Shown in pieces: positions 1 to 12,276 of a stretch of 64,000 bases of DNA. A program made the translations under genes and the position numbers. The stretch comes from Phalacrocorax aristotelis (taxonomy: Eukaryota > Chordata > Aves > Suliformes > Phalacrocoracidae): NCBI RefSeq assembly GCF_949628215.1, contig NC_134276.1, forward strand, positions 218,198,610 to 218,262,609, given 5' to 3'. How positions within the stretch are numbered: the first letter of the stretch is position 1; every line of letters begins with the position of its first letter. The notes beneath the pieces were generated by a model. The model made no database searches and was not told the origin of the DNA. It saw only the letters and a list, made by a program, of their open reading frames with translations.

Positions 1-1412
1 CCTTTCTCTGTTCCCCTGCAGCCCCTCTCCCGACTCCTTCTTCCCTCAGACCTTCCCCCACATCCCTCCCTCTTTCTTCATCCAGCCAATACCATTCAAA
101 ATAAAACAAAAAAAAAACCCTCTTTGAAGGGTAAGTCTGCTGTTTGGTGCCCTGTGGTTTCAGAGCTGAGCCGCGCGTGGGCTGGCTGCCGGCGTGTGCT
201 CACGCAGCTTTGCCCTCGGCTTCCCTCGGCACGCCGCCGCAACTGGCTGCCCCGGGGGCCTGACCCCCTTCTCTCGGGGTCCTGCTGCGCCCTCAAAGCA
301 TGGTGCAAACAGCAGCGTGTTACATTTGCTGCTGGGCTGTAAGAAATGCCTTTCCCTCTCCCTCTGAGGGGGTTTGATGAGCTGTCCCGGGGTGGAAGGA
401 GGTGGCGGGGCTGTGGCGCTGGGGGCAGCGACCTCAGCCCTGCTGCGAGCTTGGCCCCGCTCCCTGTGCACCCCAGCTCACCTTGGCGCCACGCGAGCGC
501 CCTTTCCCCACGCTGGGCACGTTTTTACCAGTATTTCATGTGTCTACACAGCTGTGTGCCAGCTCCTGCTGATGGCATCCCTCTGGATAAAGGCGCAGCA
601 AGTTCCTTCGCACCACATCTGAGCCCCTTGTGTTGTCGGGGGCCACCACGGCTGCGGTTGCCCTCCCCGGCGTGGCGGTGGCCTGCGGGGCAGCTGGCCC
701 AGCCAGCACCTTTCCCCCTTCCAGCAGCCTTTCTCCTGCTCTCGGCAGCATCTCCTGTGTGCATGTGGGCTTTCCCTCGTAGAGCTGCCTGCCGCAAGCA
801 ACCAGCGGGGCCGTGTCATGGCCGCATCCTGCGGAGGCACCTGCGCCAAGCCCTCCTGTCGCCCTGTCCCTGCTCGTGCCTGACCTGGTGTTGGCGGAGC
901 CTTTTTCTGTGCCTCAGTTTATCCTTTTAGCAAGGAGAAGCCTGCCCGCGCCTGTAGCAGCAGATGAGGGGATGCCTGTCCCTGGCTGCACGTGCTGGTT
1001 GGCAGCAGACGAGGCAGCCGCGAGGCACGGGATGGAGAAGGGCCAGGCTCACGCCTGCACCCCGGCACCCACCAGGAGCCGAGCGTCTTGCGTTCGCACC
1101 CCGCAGAGCGCAGGAGGGAGGTGCGAAGGAGGCTGCCGCGTGTCTGCCTGGGCTCCATGAGCACGAGGGGCTGATCCCTGCTCGCAGGCAGCAGCCTGCG
1201 CGTCGGTGGGGAAGCTCCTGCCGCCCCAGCCAGGCAGGTTTCTCCGGCTGTGCCGTGCAGGCAGAGCCGCCGCCGTGGCTCACAGAAGGGGTGCGGAGGG
1301 AACCCAGCCGGCAGCAGCTGCAGGAGCTGCTCCGGTGCAGCTGGCCGGGCTCCAGGCTGTGCCTGGTGGCAGAGGGGAGGCAGGAAGGTGCCCGGCTCCG
1401 AGCTGCCCGGCC
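1..1412. other. GC-rich region upstream of the TMEM116-like gene
   Basis: No gene could be recognised here. The first 120 bases are pyrimidine-rich and hold AATAAA (100-105) followed by an A-run on the + strand, which could be the poly(A) end of a + strand gene lying to the left; nothing coding supports this. The remaining 1.3 kb is GC-rich with scattered CpG and no TATA box in view, and probably carries the promoter and 5' UTR of the TMEM116-like gene whose first ATG is at 1413. Several open frames cross it on both strands, but they resemble no protein and are expected at this base composition. Confidence 0.4.
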
Positions 1413-4400
1413 ATGGCGAACGACGAGGAGCACCCGTCGGCTCTCTCAGATAACCAGGTAAAGGTGTGTGCGTGCGGGAAACCCTCTGCGGAGACCAGGG
1501 AGAGCTGCTGCAAAATGCTGCAGACCCTGTTCAGGCCTCCCCTGCGAGCTCTGGCCAAGGGGGCTTCACTCACGCCAGAGATGGGGGGCAGCACTCTGGG
1601 GGTGCTGCAAAAGGCAGCCACAGCTGCCAGCAAAGGGGTTCCAGCTGCCCGGCCCGGGGCTTTGCAGGCTTGTGCTTGCTGGTGCCTGAGCGACGCTTCC
1701 CGGGGCGGCTGCTCCTGCTCGCCTGTCTCTGCGTGACTCACCGGGCCCTGGGAGCCGTCCGGCGCTGGCGTTCTCACCAGTCCCTCCACGGCAGCCCCAC
1801 GCTGCACTCTCGGGGAGCTGATCTCAGCAGCACGGCCCGGAGTGGGACGCAGCTTCTTGGCGCTCCCCAGCCCTGGGCGAGGGAAACCCAGGTGCTGCGG
1901 TGAGGTGAGCTCAGGAGGATGCAGCAGGGAAACCTGCTCACACAGCCACCGCCACCGGGCCTGCCCCATGCAGCAGCACCGCGGGGCTGGCAGGGAACAA
2001 GCCACTGGCCCCTCTGTTTGCCCACCACCAGTGAAGGGCTCCGGCCCCCGGGCACAGCCTCTCAGGGAAGACACCTTTTTTGCCTCGGCTCTGCCCGTGC
2101 CACAGTGACGCATGGCACCAGCTGCCCACTGCTGCTTTGGCGGGAGTGAGTTGGCCATGCCTGGGGCTCCACGTCCTCCCACGCCGTGGGGCAGCCGAAG
2201 CTCCCGCTGTGGCCCCGCCGCAGGACGCTGGAGCCCACGCTTCTCTCCGTCTCTCTCCCTCAGGTCTTCGTGCTGACGTGCATCTACCTGCCGGCCTCGC
2301 TGCTGAGGTGGGTTCTGCCCCCCGGCCCTGTGGCCACAGCTGAGCCCTGCAGTGCTGGGGGGCAGCAGCAGCCGTAGCCCTGCCTGCACGTAGCCTCTTG
2401 TCGCACTTGCAGCTGCTTGGACCCCAACGCTGGGACGTGGGGCTCTGGCGTCGCACCAGCCCGGGTCTCTGCCCCACCCCATTGCCTCTGTAGGGAGGGG
2501 ACCCCCCTTGCCCACCAACCCCCTGGCCCTGCCAGCCCCTGCCTGTCTCAGGGGATGCTGAGCACAGGATCCCCGCTGGGATGGGTTCAGTGGGAAGCTG
2601 CTGTGCTGAGGCACCAACTGCTCTGCTGGGACGTTAACTGGCAGCCTGGTCTCTTCCAGCCTCCTGGGCAGTGGATCAGTCCTCGCTGTCACCTCCCGGC
2701 GGAGGCGATGCTGCCACATCCAGGTGAGCACACCCAGCTCCCGGGGGGCAGGGACAGGTCTGGGCCCCAGCTAAGCCGGAGGCAGAGCCGCTGCAGCAGG
2801 GCTTAATGCGCAGTGGGACTCGGGGAGGGGGCAAGAGACGCAGGACACTCGCACCAGCCTCCCCTGAGAGCAGCGGGTCCCAGCTCTGCTCCCGGACGGT
2901 CTGGGGAGGGCCACGGCAGCTCTGCAGAGCTGGGGGGGGGGCTGCTGCTGCCAGGGTGATGCTGCCAGTCAGAGCTAACGCTGTGTCCCGTCCCCCAGCT
3001 TCGCCCCCTTTTCCTCCTCGCCCTGGCAGATTTCCTGGCCGCTGCTGTGGTGCTGAGCACAGCCACCATCCAGCTGCTGCCAGCCCCGCTCTTCATCCCA
3101 GCGTACGCTGCCTGCCCTTACGGACTGATGCTGGCCACGGTAAGAGAGTCAGCTCGCACCATGGCTCACATGAGAGCTGAGACCCACCTGTGGGCTGGAG
3201 TGTCCCTGGGGAAGCCCCTGGGTGAGGAACAATTTTTCCTGCCAAGAAATGGCTCCTGTTCCCCATCACCGCCCTGAGCCACCATGGCTGGTTCCTTGGG
3301 GAAACATGCCCAGTGTTTCTCCCCAGCCCTGGTGAGGCAAGTGCTGCATCCCCCCAGCAGCATCCACTCACCCCCACCGTGCCCTGCTGCCAGCTCTGGG
3401 AGGGTGAACCCAAATGCAGCTGCTCACGTGTGCCAGAGCAAAGCAGAGCACGGCTCTCACCGGTGCGGATGTGCTCTCGCCGTCGTACCCGAACTCACCC
3501 GGCACCCGCGGCTCCACCGGCTCCTCCCCGCCCTGCCTGGTGCACAAACCCCGCAGCGGGCAGTGCCGCTTCCCTCCTGCCCCAGGCTCATCCTGCGGGT
3601 GACAGGGCCTTTGCCTCAGCCACGCACAGGGACAGGGACCCTGCAGGAGGGGCTCAGCATCGTGGGGCCAGCTCTGCGCCAGCCTGGTTGCACAGCACAC
3701 AGGGCAGCCATCACCGCAGTCGCAGGTCTGCTGAGCAGACGCGGGGGCAGAGCCCTGTCTGTGCCACCTCGAGCCCAGCATGGACAGATGGACCCGGGTG
3801 GTCAGTGCCGCCTGCCCTGCTAAAGCCACCGGACAGAGGCCACCTGGTCCCCCTCCCCAGGGTGGGCGCAGGGAGAGCACGAGGCCGTTTGCTGTGTGTC
3901 TCAGAGCCGTTCCCTTGCTGCGTGGCTGCTGCGGGCACAGCAGGATGTCAGGGTGCAGAGCACGAGAAGGGAGGGGAGAAGGTGCCTTTGGGGCACTGGG
4001 CACAGCAGGACCCCGCTCTCCCTCTCCTCTCCCAGACCTTCTACGCGGTCTCGTTCCTGATGGTTGTGGTCTATGCGTATGAAGCCTACCGCACTGTCCA
4101 CGGCTGGAGAGCCTGGCACGTGGCCGCTCTGCAGGTTGGTGACCCCCAGATGTGGTGATGCCGAGCATCGCCCTTCCCACGCACAGCCATGCCAGCCCTG
4201 TGAGGACCCGGGGAACAGCGGCCGACCCCTTTCCCTGGGCCTTGGTGCCTTCCCCTGCACCCCGTGTCCTGGCGGAGCAGGGCTGGAGCCTCGAGCGGCT
4301 GTGAGACCTGCAGCCCCAGGTCACCAGCAGTTTCCTCCCTGCAGGAGAGGAGCGGGTGCCTGGAGAGCGCGTGGCAGGGGCTGCCCTACATCCTGGCCTG

Positions 4401-6946
4401 GTAGGTGCCAGCCACCGGCCCCGGCCCCCCTCCACCCTGAGCAGGGCTGCGGCACAGCGGCAGCTCTCCAGGGTGGGATGGATGCGCTCACCTCTGCCTC
4501 TCCCTGCAAGGCTGGTGCCGGTGCTCACGCTCCTGGGACAGCTGATCGCCCGTGGCACGTCCCTCACCGACATTGCGCCGAGACCCATCGAGCCCGTCGT
4601 GCCATGGAAAGGAAACGGCTCCCACGAGACCTACAGCCTTTACTGCTCCAGGTACACCGCCATCCTGCCACCCTGACCCTGGGAGGGGAGCCGGCCGTGG
4701 GCAATCCCCTCCCTTCCCAACGGGCTTGGGCACGCCGCAGCCCTGCAAAGGTCACCTCTGTGTGGTGGAGGCTTTGGCGTGGGGGAAGAAATCAAAAAAT
4801 GCCCCAGGGACGATGCTGGGCCATTAGGGGACCACCACCAGCACCCTCTGTCCTTTCAGCTGCCTGCTCCTCATCCACCGTGCCCAGGACATCTGCTACA
4901 AGGTGAGCGCTGCTGGTGCCTGTCCGTCCCACTGCTCCCTTTCCCCATCTAGCAGATGCCGCTGCCCGGCGCTGCCAAGGGCGGGTGGGCTCAGAAGGAC
5001 ACTGGGAAGGCAGCGGGTCCGCGGTGCGTGGGCAGATGCCGCCAGGGGGACGGGGCAGGGGTGTCCCTGCTCGAGCAAAGCCAGAGGGGCAGCTCCCAGC
5101 TCTGGCAGTGCCCCGGCACTGCTGCTCCCACACCCCGGGTCTTGTGGCACAGCTTGGCCCTGCGGAAGGAACCGCTCGGGGCAGGGCTGGCCCGTGGCCC
5201 TGCTGATTTCCCCTCGCCTCTCAGTATGTAGGTAGGAAGGATGTGGGCCTGGAGGGGAAAATCATCTTCTTCGTCTACCTGCTGCTGGTGCTCAGCTGCT
5301 GCACGGTAAGCCGGCGGCACGGCACGGCACGGAGGGGCGAGCGCCGGGTCCAGCCGCAGCAGCCAGCGCGCCCCGGCTGACGCTGCTCCCCGCCGCCCAG
5401 CTCCTCTACCGCAGGGTGAAGCTCTGGTGCCAGAGGAATGCCGCGGCTCCCTTGCTGACCCTGGAGAAGGACAGCTTTGCCGGCAGGAGCATCCGCAGCG
5501 TCAGCAAAGTCTCTCACTACTTCCAGCTGGTTTTCCTGCTCTGCTGGGCGCCAGGCAAGTCAGCGTGGGGATGCCCCGCAGCCCAGGCAGGCAGGAGCTG
5601 CCACAACTCCTGCTCCAGCCCCTTCATCCCCGGGCTGAGGCAGCACCCAGGTCCAAGACAAGAGGCTTAGACTGAATAACTGCAAAGCCTCCGGGTGTCT
5701 GCAGGACCCCACGGCTGGGCAGACCCAGAACGAGAGGAGAGCCAGCCCCGATCACCGCCACCGAGTCCGACCAGTGGCTGGCTTAGCCCACCCTGCTCAT
5801 AGAATGAGTTTTTTTTCCCAGCGGTATATCCTGAGCTGGAGGGTGGATCGTGTTCAGTGGACCTGCTTTTTAGCAATAGTTCATGCCCTTGGGGGCCCAT
5901 TTGTGCTTTCAGCCTTACAGAAACCTGTGGCATTCTCATGCTCCCCGAGGGATTGTGTTGGGAAGAGCTTGATGATCCTAGAGGTCTTTTCCAACTTTAG
6001 TGATTCTATGACCTCGTCGTACACACACGTGCTTGTCCTTCGTGGCCCCTGTGCCATGGGAGCTAGGCTGTGACAGGGCAAGGGCATTTGCCGCTTGGAG
6101 AGGGAAACTGCAAATGAAGCATTATCAGAGAGAGGGAGACCAAGGGCTGTCTTTTTGTCTTCCATCTGCAGCCTTCCTCCTCACCCTCCTCTCCTTCACC
6201 AGCATCAAACCTGCCTCGGTTTTCATCCTCTATGTTGCTACAGTAAGTAAAAACCTGTTTCCCGGGCTCTGGAGCTGGGACGTTTGTCCCCACCAGATGT
6301 GTGAGCAGTGATGTGGGGGGCCCCTCTGCAACAGGGGTGCTGGGAGAGCTGTGCTGCCGCCGTGCTGGGCGAGGGGACTGGGAGCACACCGCTCCCTGCA
6401 AACCAGCGTGATGCCTCCCTGGGCAGGGTGAGCTCTGCGGGTGCTGCCACCGCGCCGCTGACACCCGACCAGGTGCCACCCAGGATGGACACGGGGCAAA
6501 GGCCCCTCCTGGTCCCAGCCCGGCTCTGCCGGGGCTCTTTCCCCCCAGTTTGGTGGTTGGTGTTTCGCTCCTCGGCTCTGCCCAGGTGCCTCCCTAGTTT
6601 TAGCTGACCGTGCCAAGAGGACGGGCAGCGCCTGTGCCCCTGTGTCGCCCTGCCTGCGCGCACACGCGGGCTGATCCCATGCGGCTCCTCTCCGGCACGG
6701 AGAGGGCGATGGGGTTTGCCGCGCTCCTGCAGCGCAGGGCGGCCCAGGGGCAGGTAAAGGCAGCCCTCACCGCTGCCCTCTCTCTCGCAGGCCCTCACCG
6801 TCTCCCTCCAGGGCTTCCTGCACAGTTTGGTCTACGGCTGGCTGAGGCAAAACTTCCGTCAGGAGGCGGTGGGCAAGAGACCTTCCCTGCAGCACCCCCG
6901 GGGCCTCAAGGCTTTCTACGACGAGTCCCTGGGGGCCATTCCCTAG
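1413..6946 (+). CDS. TMEM116-like seven-transmembrane GPCR-like protein (12 exons, 364 aa)
   Basis: Coding exons: 1413-1457, 2264-2307, 2660-2723, 2999-3139, 4036-4134, 4345-4400, 4511-4651, 4860-4902, 5225-5305, 5401-5554, 6172-6242, 6791-6946. All junctions are GT-AG except the intron after 5554 (GC-AG), and phases agree throughout to TAG at 6944-6946. The start ATG has a good context (gccATGg). The product has a 15-residue N-terminus without a signal peptide and seven hydrophobic segments (about 16-40, 52-75, 88-112, 142-161, 222-241, 276-299, 302-328). Also visible are a basic first intracellular loop (RRRRCC), a possible disulfide pair C90/C195, an N-glycosylation site (N185) in the second outer loop, CWAP at 286-289 matching the class A GPCR CWxP motif, and a TM7 ending LQGFLHSLVYGW. 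From memory, the TM5-TM7 half resembles TMEM116, but it is not the canonical TMEM116 locus. Ligand and coupling are unknown. It lies tail to tail with DENND6B. Confidence 0.82.
5953..6012 (+). mobile_element. CR1 LINE 3' tail fragment
   Basis: About 60 bases match the avian CR1 3' end: 'gatgatcctagaggtc', then 'ttccaac' and 'gattctatga'. It is a severely 5'-truncated copy in the intron that follows the GC donor of the TMEM116-like gene, in the same orientation as the gene. Confidence 0.85.
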
Positions 6947-8649
6947 GCTGCCACCTCGTCCTGGTGCCTCCGGGCTGCCAAAGCCTCAGCAGGATCTGCA
7001 CATCCCCGGCAGTTCCCCGCAGCCCCTCCGTAGCCAGGCAGGATCCCTCTGGACTTGGCCCTTCGTGCCCGGAAAGGTTTGAGCAAGGCGCAGGCAGCGC
7101 TGGGCAGGTTTCCGACGCGGCGGGGGGCTGCAGTGGCTCTGCCCCGGTGGGAAGCCCACCAGAAGCCCCTCGCTGCTGGAGGCAGCCCGACTTCCCGCCG
7201 CCTGCACCATGCAGGCAGCACAACCACAGGCGGATGCTGCACAGGAGATGGACCATGGGAGGTGGGACAGGAGCTCTCTGGAAGAAGGATGCCCCTGTTC
7301 TGCACCACGAACGGCTCGGCTGTTGGCAGCAGCAGGGCTCTGCAGGCTCCTGAGCATCGGGGTGCCGTGGGAGGGGGCTGGTGCCACGCACACCGTTTGG
7401 CAACCCCTAGAGCTTCCAGCAACTCAACATCGACAGCGACTATCCTGGGGAAGGTGGCAGCTCTATTTTTTCAGTCTTGTTTCAGTGTTATGCTTTCTGC
7501 CAGAGAGCAATCCAAATCCCTCTGCAGGGCTCGGGAGAAGGTGCTTACAGATAAAGGTGCTATGGCTGAGGTGCTCCTGGACTTTGCTGCTGTCAGATAA
7601 GTAACAGAAACAGGCGGTGAGCCAGGCGGCTCGTGCCTCCTTCCTGCTCTGGGGGAAGGTTCCCGGCCAAGGCCGTGCCAGCGGAGATGTAGGAGCCGTG
7701 GCTGGGGGTGATTCCGCCTCCCGCCAGGCCCCAGCTTCACCATCAAGTTAAAGTCAGCCCAAACACTCGCTCGTACCCCCTCGACTTGAGGGCTGGGAGT
7801 GCTCAAGCACCGTCACCTGTGTGCAGACAAACCCTCGGCATGGGGTGGTGGGGCCGTGCTCGCCCCCATCGCGCCATCAGCTAGCACAAACGGGCACATA
7901 AAGAGCATTTGGAGACCTCTGGCTCAGGGAAAATAGCTCAGGGCAAGAGCCAGGAGTGCCATCGAAAGCTGCGGCGGCTGGGGATGGAGACGGTGCTGAG
8001 ACGGGCTCAAGTACCAACGAGCAGAGGGGTGCGACAGCCCACGAGGGCTGTGGTGGGAGGACCACGGCAGAGCTACCGCACGGGGAGGTGGGAGCACGAC
8101 CAAGCGGGTGCTGGCTTGGCAGGATCCCGTCTGCCATCCAGTGCTTTTTGGAGATCTCTGGGACTCCAGCACCACCAGAAATGGAGGTGAGGCGGGGAGT
8201 GAGGACTCAGAGTCATTTAAAAGTTGGTAATTACCAGCAGCACAATGCAGACGTTGCTGGGGGAGGACAGGGACAAGGTCCCAGGCTCTTGATACAGGCA
8301 CGTGAACTAGGACTAAGGAACAGGGCAGAGCAGAAAAGCCTGTTAGAAGATGAGGAGGGTAGAGAGAAAAGGGACGGTGCATATTAGCCTATGTAGGAAA
8401 GTGAAAAGGATAATAATGGGTGTGGCTTGCAGGAAATAGGGTCTGACCTCCTTGGGAGGAATGCAAAGCTAAACATACATAGTCAAGGGGAATAATACCT
8501 GAAGGAGGATGTTTGGGCTGGTGAGGAACAGCTACAAGGTGATGGGAAGATGAGCCAGCGACTGCTGAGCACTGCACAAGATAAGGGTGCGCCTCCGAGC
8601 ACACCCTCTGGCCCCCCGGGGCCGTACGATGTGTATTGGTACAGAAGAA
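6947..8649 (+). other. 3' UTR and downstream flank of the TMEM116-like gene
   Basis: Sequence follows the stop codon at 6946. No AATAAA or ATTAAA was found in the first 1.7 kb. The nearest variant signals are GATAAA near 7550 and CATAAA near 7892, so the transcript end cannot be fixed. No other gene is evident. Confidence 0.4.
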
Positions 8650-8706
8650 CCATAGAATGATAAAGGTTGGAAAGGACCTCTAAGGTCATCAAGTCCAACC
8701 ATCAAA
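8650..8706 (-). mobile_element. CR1 LINE 3' tail fragment
   Basis: The + strand reads 'ccatagaatgat', 'ggttggaaaggacctctaag' and 'tcatcaagtccaacc', the reverse complement of the CR1 3' end. It is a truncated copy of about 57 bp. Confidence 0.9.
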
Positions 8707-9385
8707 GACGACGCAGCAAGGACGGCAAATGATTTGTTTGGTGTCAGGGCGGGACAGTGCACCCGTGTAGGATGGGAAGGATGAATCGCTGCCAGGCAGT
8801 GCAACCCGCCGTTTGCTTTGGCGTAACACAAGTCATAAGGCCGTGAGGCTGCGAGCACCCAGGGCCTCCTCCCGTGGGTACCACGTGAGCACCAGAAGTG
8901 TCTGTGGTATGAACCTCTCCCACAGGGTGGCTGGGAGAGAAAATAATTAGGCTGAAGCTTGCTAGGAAAAATAGGAACAAAGCCAGGGCTACAGGGGGTG
9001 GCAAAGGCTCTGCAAGTAGAAATGGGAGCAAACGGGTGGGGGGAGCGGAGAGGCAGAGGTGCACAGCGATGGGGAGGACACGTTGGGTCACCCTCAGATC
9101 CCACTCCAGGAGATTCCCAGAGGAAAGGAAGGGCTGGAAAAGAGTAAGGACGTTGGGGGAGCGGAGAGACAAAGCACAAGACTATGAAGACAAGGGTGAC
9201 CCTGCCCATCTCTTCGGTAGTGCCACATTTCTGTGGCAATACTGTTGGACAAGCACGGGGCAGGCCCACAGCCAGCGCCGCAAGCTGGGCACCGTCAGGG
9301 CACACAGCGGCACGGCCACGACTCCAACCCAGTGAAAGGGAAGGAGGCAAACAAGCACCTCCAGAGGGAGGTAAAAGGAAGAAGC

Positions 9386-9886
9386 AGAGTCATCAAGGTT
9401 GGACAAAATGTCTAAGATCATCAAGTCCAACCGCCAACCCAACACCCCCAGGCTTCATAACCACGTCCCCAGGTGCCACGTCTACATGGTGTTTGAACCC
9501 CCCCCAGGGATGGTGACTCCCCCAACTCTCTGGGCAGCCTGTTCCAATGCTTCACCACTGCTGCACTGAGGAAATATTTCCTAATCTGCAACCTAAACCT
9601 CCCCTGACGCAGCTTGAGGCCGTTTCCTCTCGTCCCCTCACTGGTGACTTGGGAGCAGAGACCAGCCCCCCCCTCACTCCAGCCCCTCTCAGGCAGCTGC
9701 AGAGAGCGAGAAGGGCTCCCCTCAGCCTCCCCTTCTCCAGGCTAAACCCCCCCAGCTCCCTCAGCCGCCCCCCAGCACACTTGTGCTCCAGACCCTGCCC
9801 CAGCCCCGCTGCCCTTCTCTGGACACGCTCCAGCCCCTCAAGGGCCTTCTTGTCCCCAGGGGCCCAAAACTGAACACAGAGCAGCA
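9386..9886 (-). mobile_element. CR1 LINE, 5'-truncated copy of about 500 bp
   Basis: Reverse-oriented CR1 3' region: the tail block 'gatcatcaagtccaacc' is at 9415-9431, and the conserved inner part (reverse complement of 'gtccagagaagggcagcggg') is near 9810-9840. It closely resembles the copies at 13210 and 34781, including the stretch around 'aagtgtgctgggggg', so the three belong to one fairly young subfamily. It lies between the 3' ends of the TMEM116-like gene and DENND6B. A 108-residue open frame across it is a by-product of the element. Confidence 0.92.
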
Positions 9887-10510
9887 GGCCAGGATGACAA
9901 AAAGCCATCAGTCAATAATCAAGTAGGAAGAGGTGAAGCGCTGGATCCAGGAGTACCAGTGTCTCTGGAGTACCAAAACCAGCCAAGGACAAACCTGTCC
10001 TGGAAGGAGCGGTGACAGAGCTGGGGGCAGAGAAACCAGTGTACACAAGAGGAGCAACCAGCCAAAAGGGCTCAACCCGGTACAAAGAAGGGGGAAAGAC
10101 AGCAGCCTGAAGTGAACCTGAGCTCCGAGATCCGCGGCAAGGGGATCTGTCTGCCCAAGCGGCTGGGGCGGGTGGCTGGTCCCAGGGCTCCCGCTCGCAG
10201 GACCCTCCAGCCCACGCAGCGTTGGCTTTGCAGGCGTATCGGCCGTGCCGTGGGTAGGGCAGAGGGATGCATGGAGGCAGGCGGGCGCGAGTTGCCCTTT
10301 GCAGGGCTGAACCCTACAGAGAGGTCTGCCAAAGGGGACGGGAGCCTCCGAGCTGGCCGAGAGCCCTGGACAGACATCTAACGGAGACGGAGAAACACCA
10401 CACTGAGGGCCACGAGCGACCAAGCTTGACAGCACCCCTGCAGAGAAACCCCACCCCTAAACAAATAAATCTGCTGAGAAAGACCCAAAACAGGAGACAA
10501 CTTGGCTTAA
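9887..10510. other. Intergenic stretch between convergent genes
   Basis: Unique-looking sequence between the CR1 copy and the probable 3' end of DENND6B. A + strand AATAAA lies near 10464, but no gene can be tied to it. Confidence 0.3.
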
Positions 10511-12276
10511 ATTTTTTTTTAAACTAATATTTTCTACTATACATTAGGGCTTCGGTCCACCACAGTCACTGCAGAGCTATTGCACGGACGCACACACAAA
10601 CTCTATATACAGAATATACACTGTACAGGCGGGGCTGCCACTAAGGAGCGTACAGAATTTGGTACCATGGGGAGGCATGGCCGTGTCTCCTCGCTTGGCC
10701 GCTTCCAGGCTGGAGGCGGCGGGAAGCCGAGCAGCCTCCCGCTGTCCCTGCACTGTCCGTGCCTGGCGCTGGAGGGGAAAATGCAGGAAGGGTTCAGCCA
10801 CCTCTGAAACCCGCTGGCATCCCCCAGCCCCGAGGCAGTGCAGCAACGGGCAGAGGCTGCTGGTGAAAGAGCACAGCTTCCACTCCAGGAGCACCGGGCA
10901 CTGCCGAGAGCTTTGCGCAGGGCTCGGCTGAAATGCCGAACTCTCCTGCCACGGTTCTTACAGAACCGGAGCGCATCAGGCTGCCAGACCCATACTAAAA
11001 CTCACTCTTAAGGCAAACATTCAGGCCCTGGCCAGACTGGCAGATGGTGAAATGCAGTTACAGTAGCAGCAATCAACGCTGGGGTTACAGTAAATCCATT
11101 TCCGAGGCAGCGGGCAGAAAGACAGCTCTCTCGGGCAGGGGCAACTGCCTCCGAGGCTGGTAGAAAACCCTAAGACTTTCCTGCATTCAGCCCAGAAGCG
11201 TGTGTCTCTTCCCCAAAAGGTGAACGGGAGCAGAATGACCGAGCTGGAAGCTGGGTTGTGGTAAGAACAAGCTGCGGTGAGAGCTGGAGAGGTCGCTCCC
11301 CACCGATCCCCGCACAGGGCGAGCACGCACCTCTCGCAGCGGGGCCCACGCGAGGGCCGCTCTGTGACCCCCCCACCTGGCATGGCTGACACAGGCTGTA
11401 AAAACCAGATTCTCCAACAGGTTTTATCGGTGAGTGGGCTGACGACATTAGATATCTCATTGCCCAAGGCAGAGCTCCAGCTGTCTTGTATGTTATTAGA
11501 GCACACAAACTTGATTTTTCAAGCAGAATAAATTACATTTGGAGGCCAGCTCCTCTCTGTGGAGCTCCGGTAGCTATTCCCATCCACACAGCACCCAGCC
11601 GTGACCTCTGGAGCTCTGTTCCTTGCAGATGCACCAGCCCCTTCTTCTCTGTCTCTGTCTTGGGACAAAAACAACAGCATTCCATGTCCAGCAATTCATC
11701 CTCCCCCTCCCATCACAGCTGAAGCTCTTGCCAGCATGAGTCAGGCTGCTGAATGGGCAGTGACAATTTTTTCACATCATTTACATGTGGGGGACTAGCA
11801 TGTCTCCCATTATCCTCAGGAGCTGTCCTGAAAAGAACTCCCCCCTACAAGGCTGGTCCCGCTTCTTCCAGGCAGGATGATGGTGTTGAAATTTTGGGAG
11901 CCCGAGCACTAGACAAAGATGGGTGTGTATATATGGGCAACACACGTTTTGCACAGCCTATCGCATGCTGCTGGAAGCCTGGCTGTCACTTTCTGACCTA
12001 CAAACAGCCACACAGGGAACAGTCTCTCATTTACAGTCCCCTAATCCAGCTCCTCAAAGCAGGGCTAGACAGAGAATAGCGCGCGCGGTTCCCCCTTTCT
12101 GCTATAGTTGTGACCCACATGCTCACATGCTCAGGATCACACATGGTTGTGAGCAAGGTCCAGATCAGGTCATGCTGGCTGGATCAGGGAAGAAGTTTCC
12201 TTTCCGAACGCAACCGCAGCTGCCCACAGCAGGGTGGGAGGGCCCTTCCTTCTCCAACAGAGTCCCTGCACCGTGC
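10511..12276 (-). other. Probable DENND6B 3' UTR
   Basis: This is repeat-free sequence downstream of the DENND6B stop (12277) on the minus strand. No canonical AATAAA was found on that strand. An A-rich run (reverse complement of 10510-10521) followed by T/G-rich sequence near 10450-10500 is a possible cleavage region. The left limit is an estimate. Confidence 0.4.

Noticed and set aside
1280-2731. 483-codon minus-strand open frame
   Set aside because: It lies opposite two or three real exons of the TMEM116-like gene, is low in hydrophobic order, and is explained by GC-rich composition.
3368-4588. 406-codon minus-strand open frame
   Set aside because: It is antisense to well-supported exons at 4036-4134 and 4345-4400, with composition-driven Arg/Pro/Gly content and no recognisable family.
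9547-9873. Open frames of about 110 residues repeated at 9.6, 13.4 and 34.9 kb
   Set aside because: The same peptide recurs because it is read through three CR1 copies. It is LINE-derived and not a host gene family.
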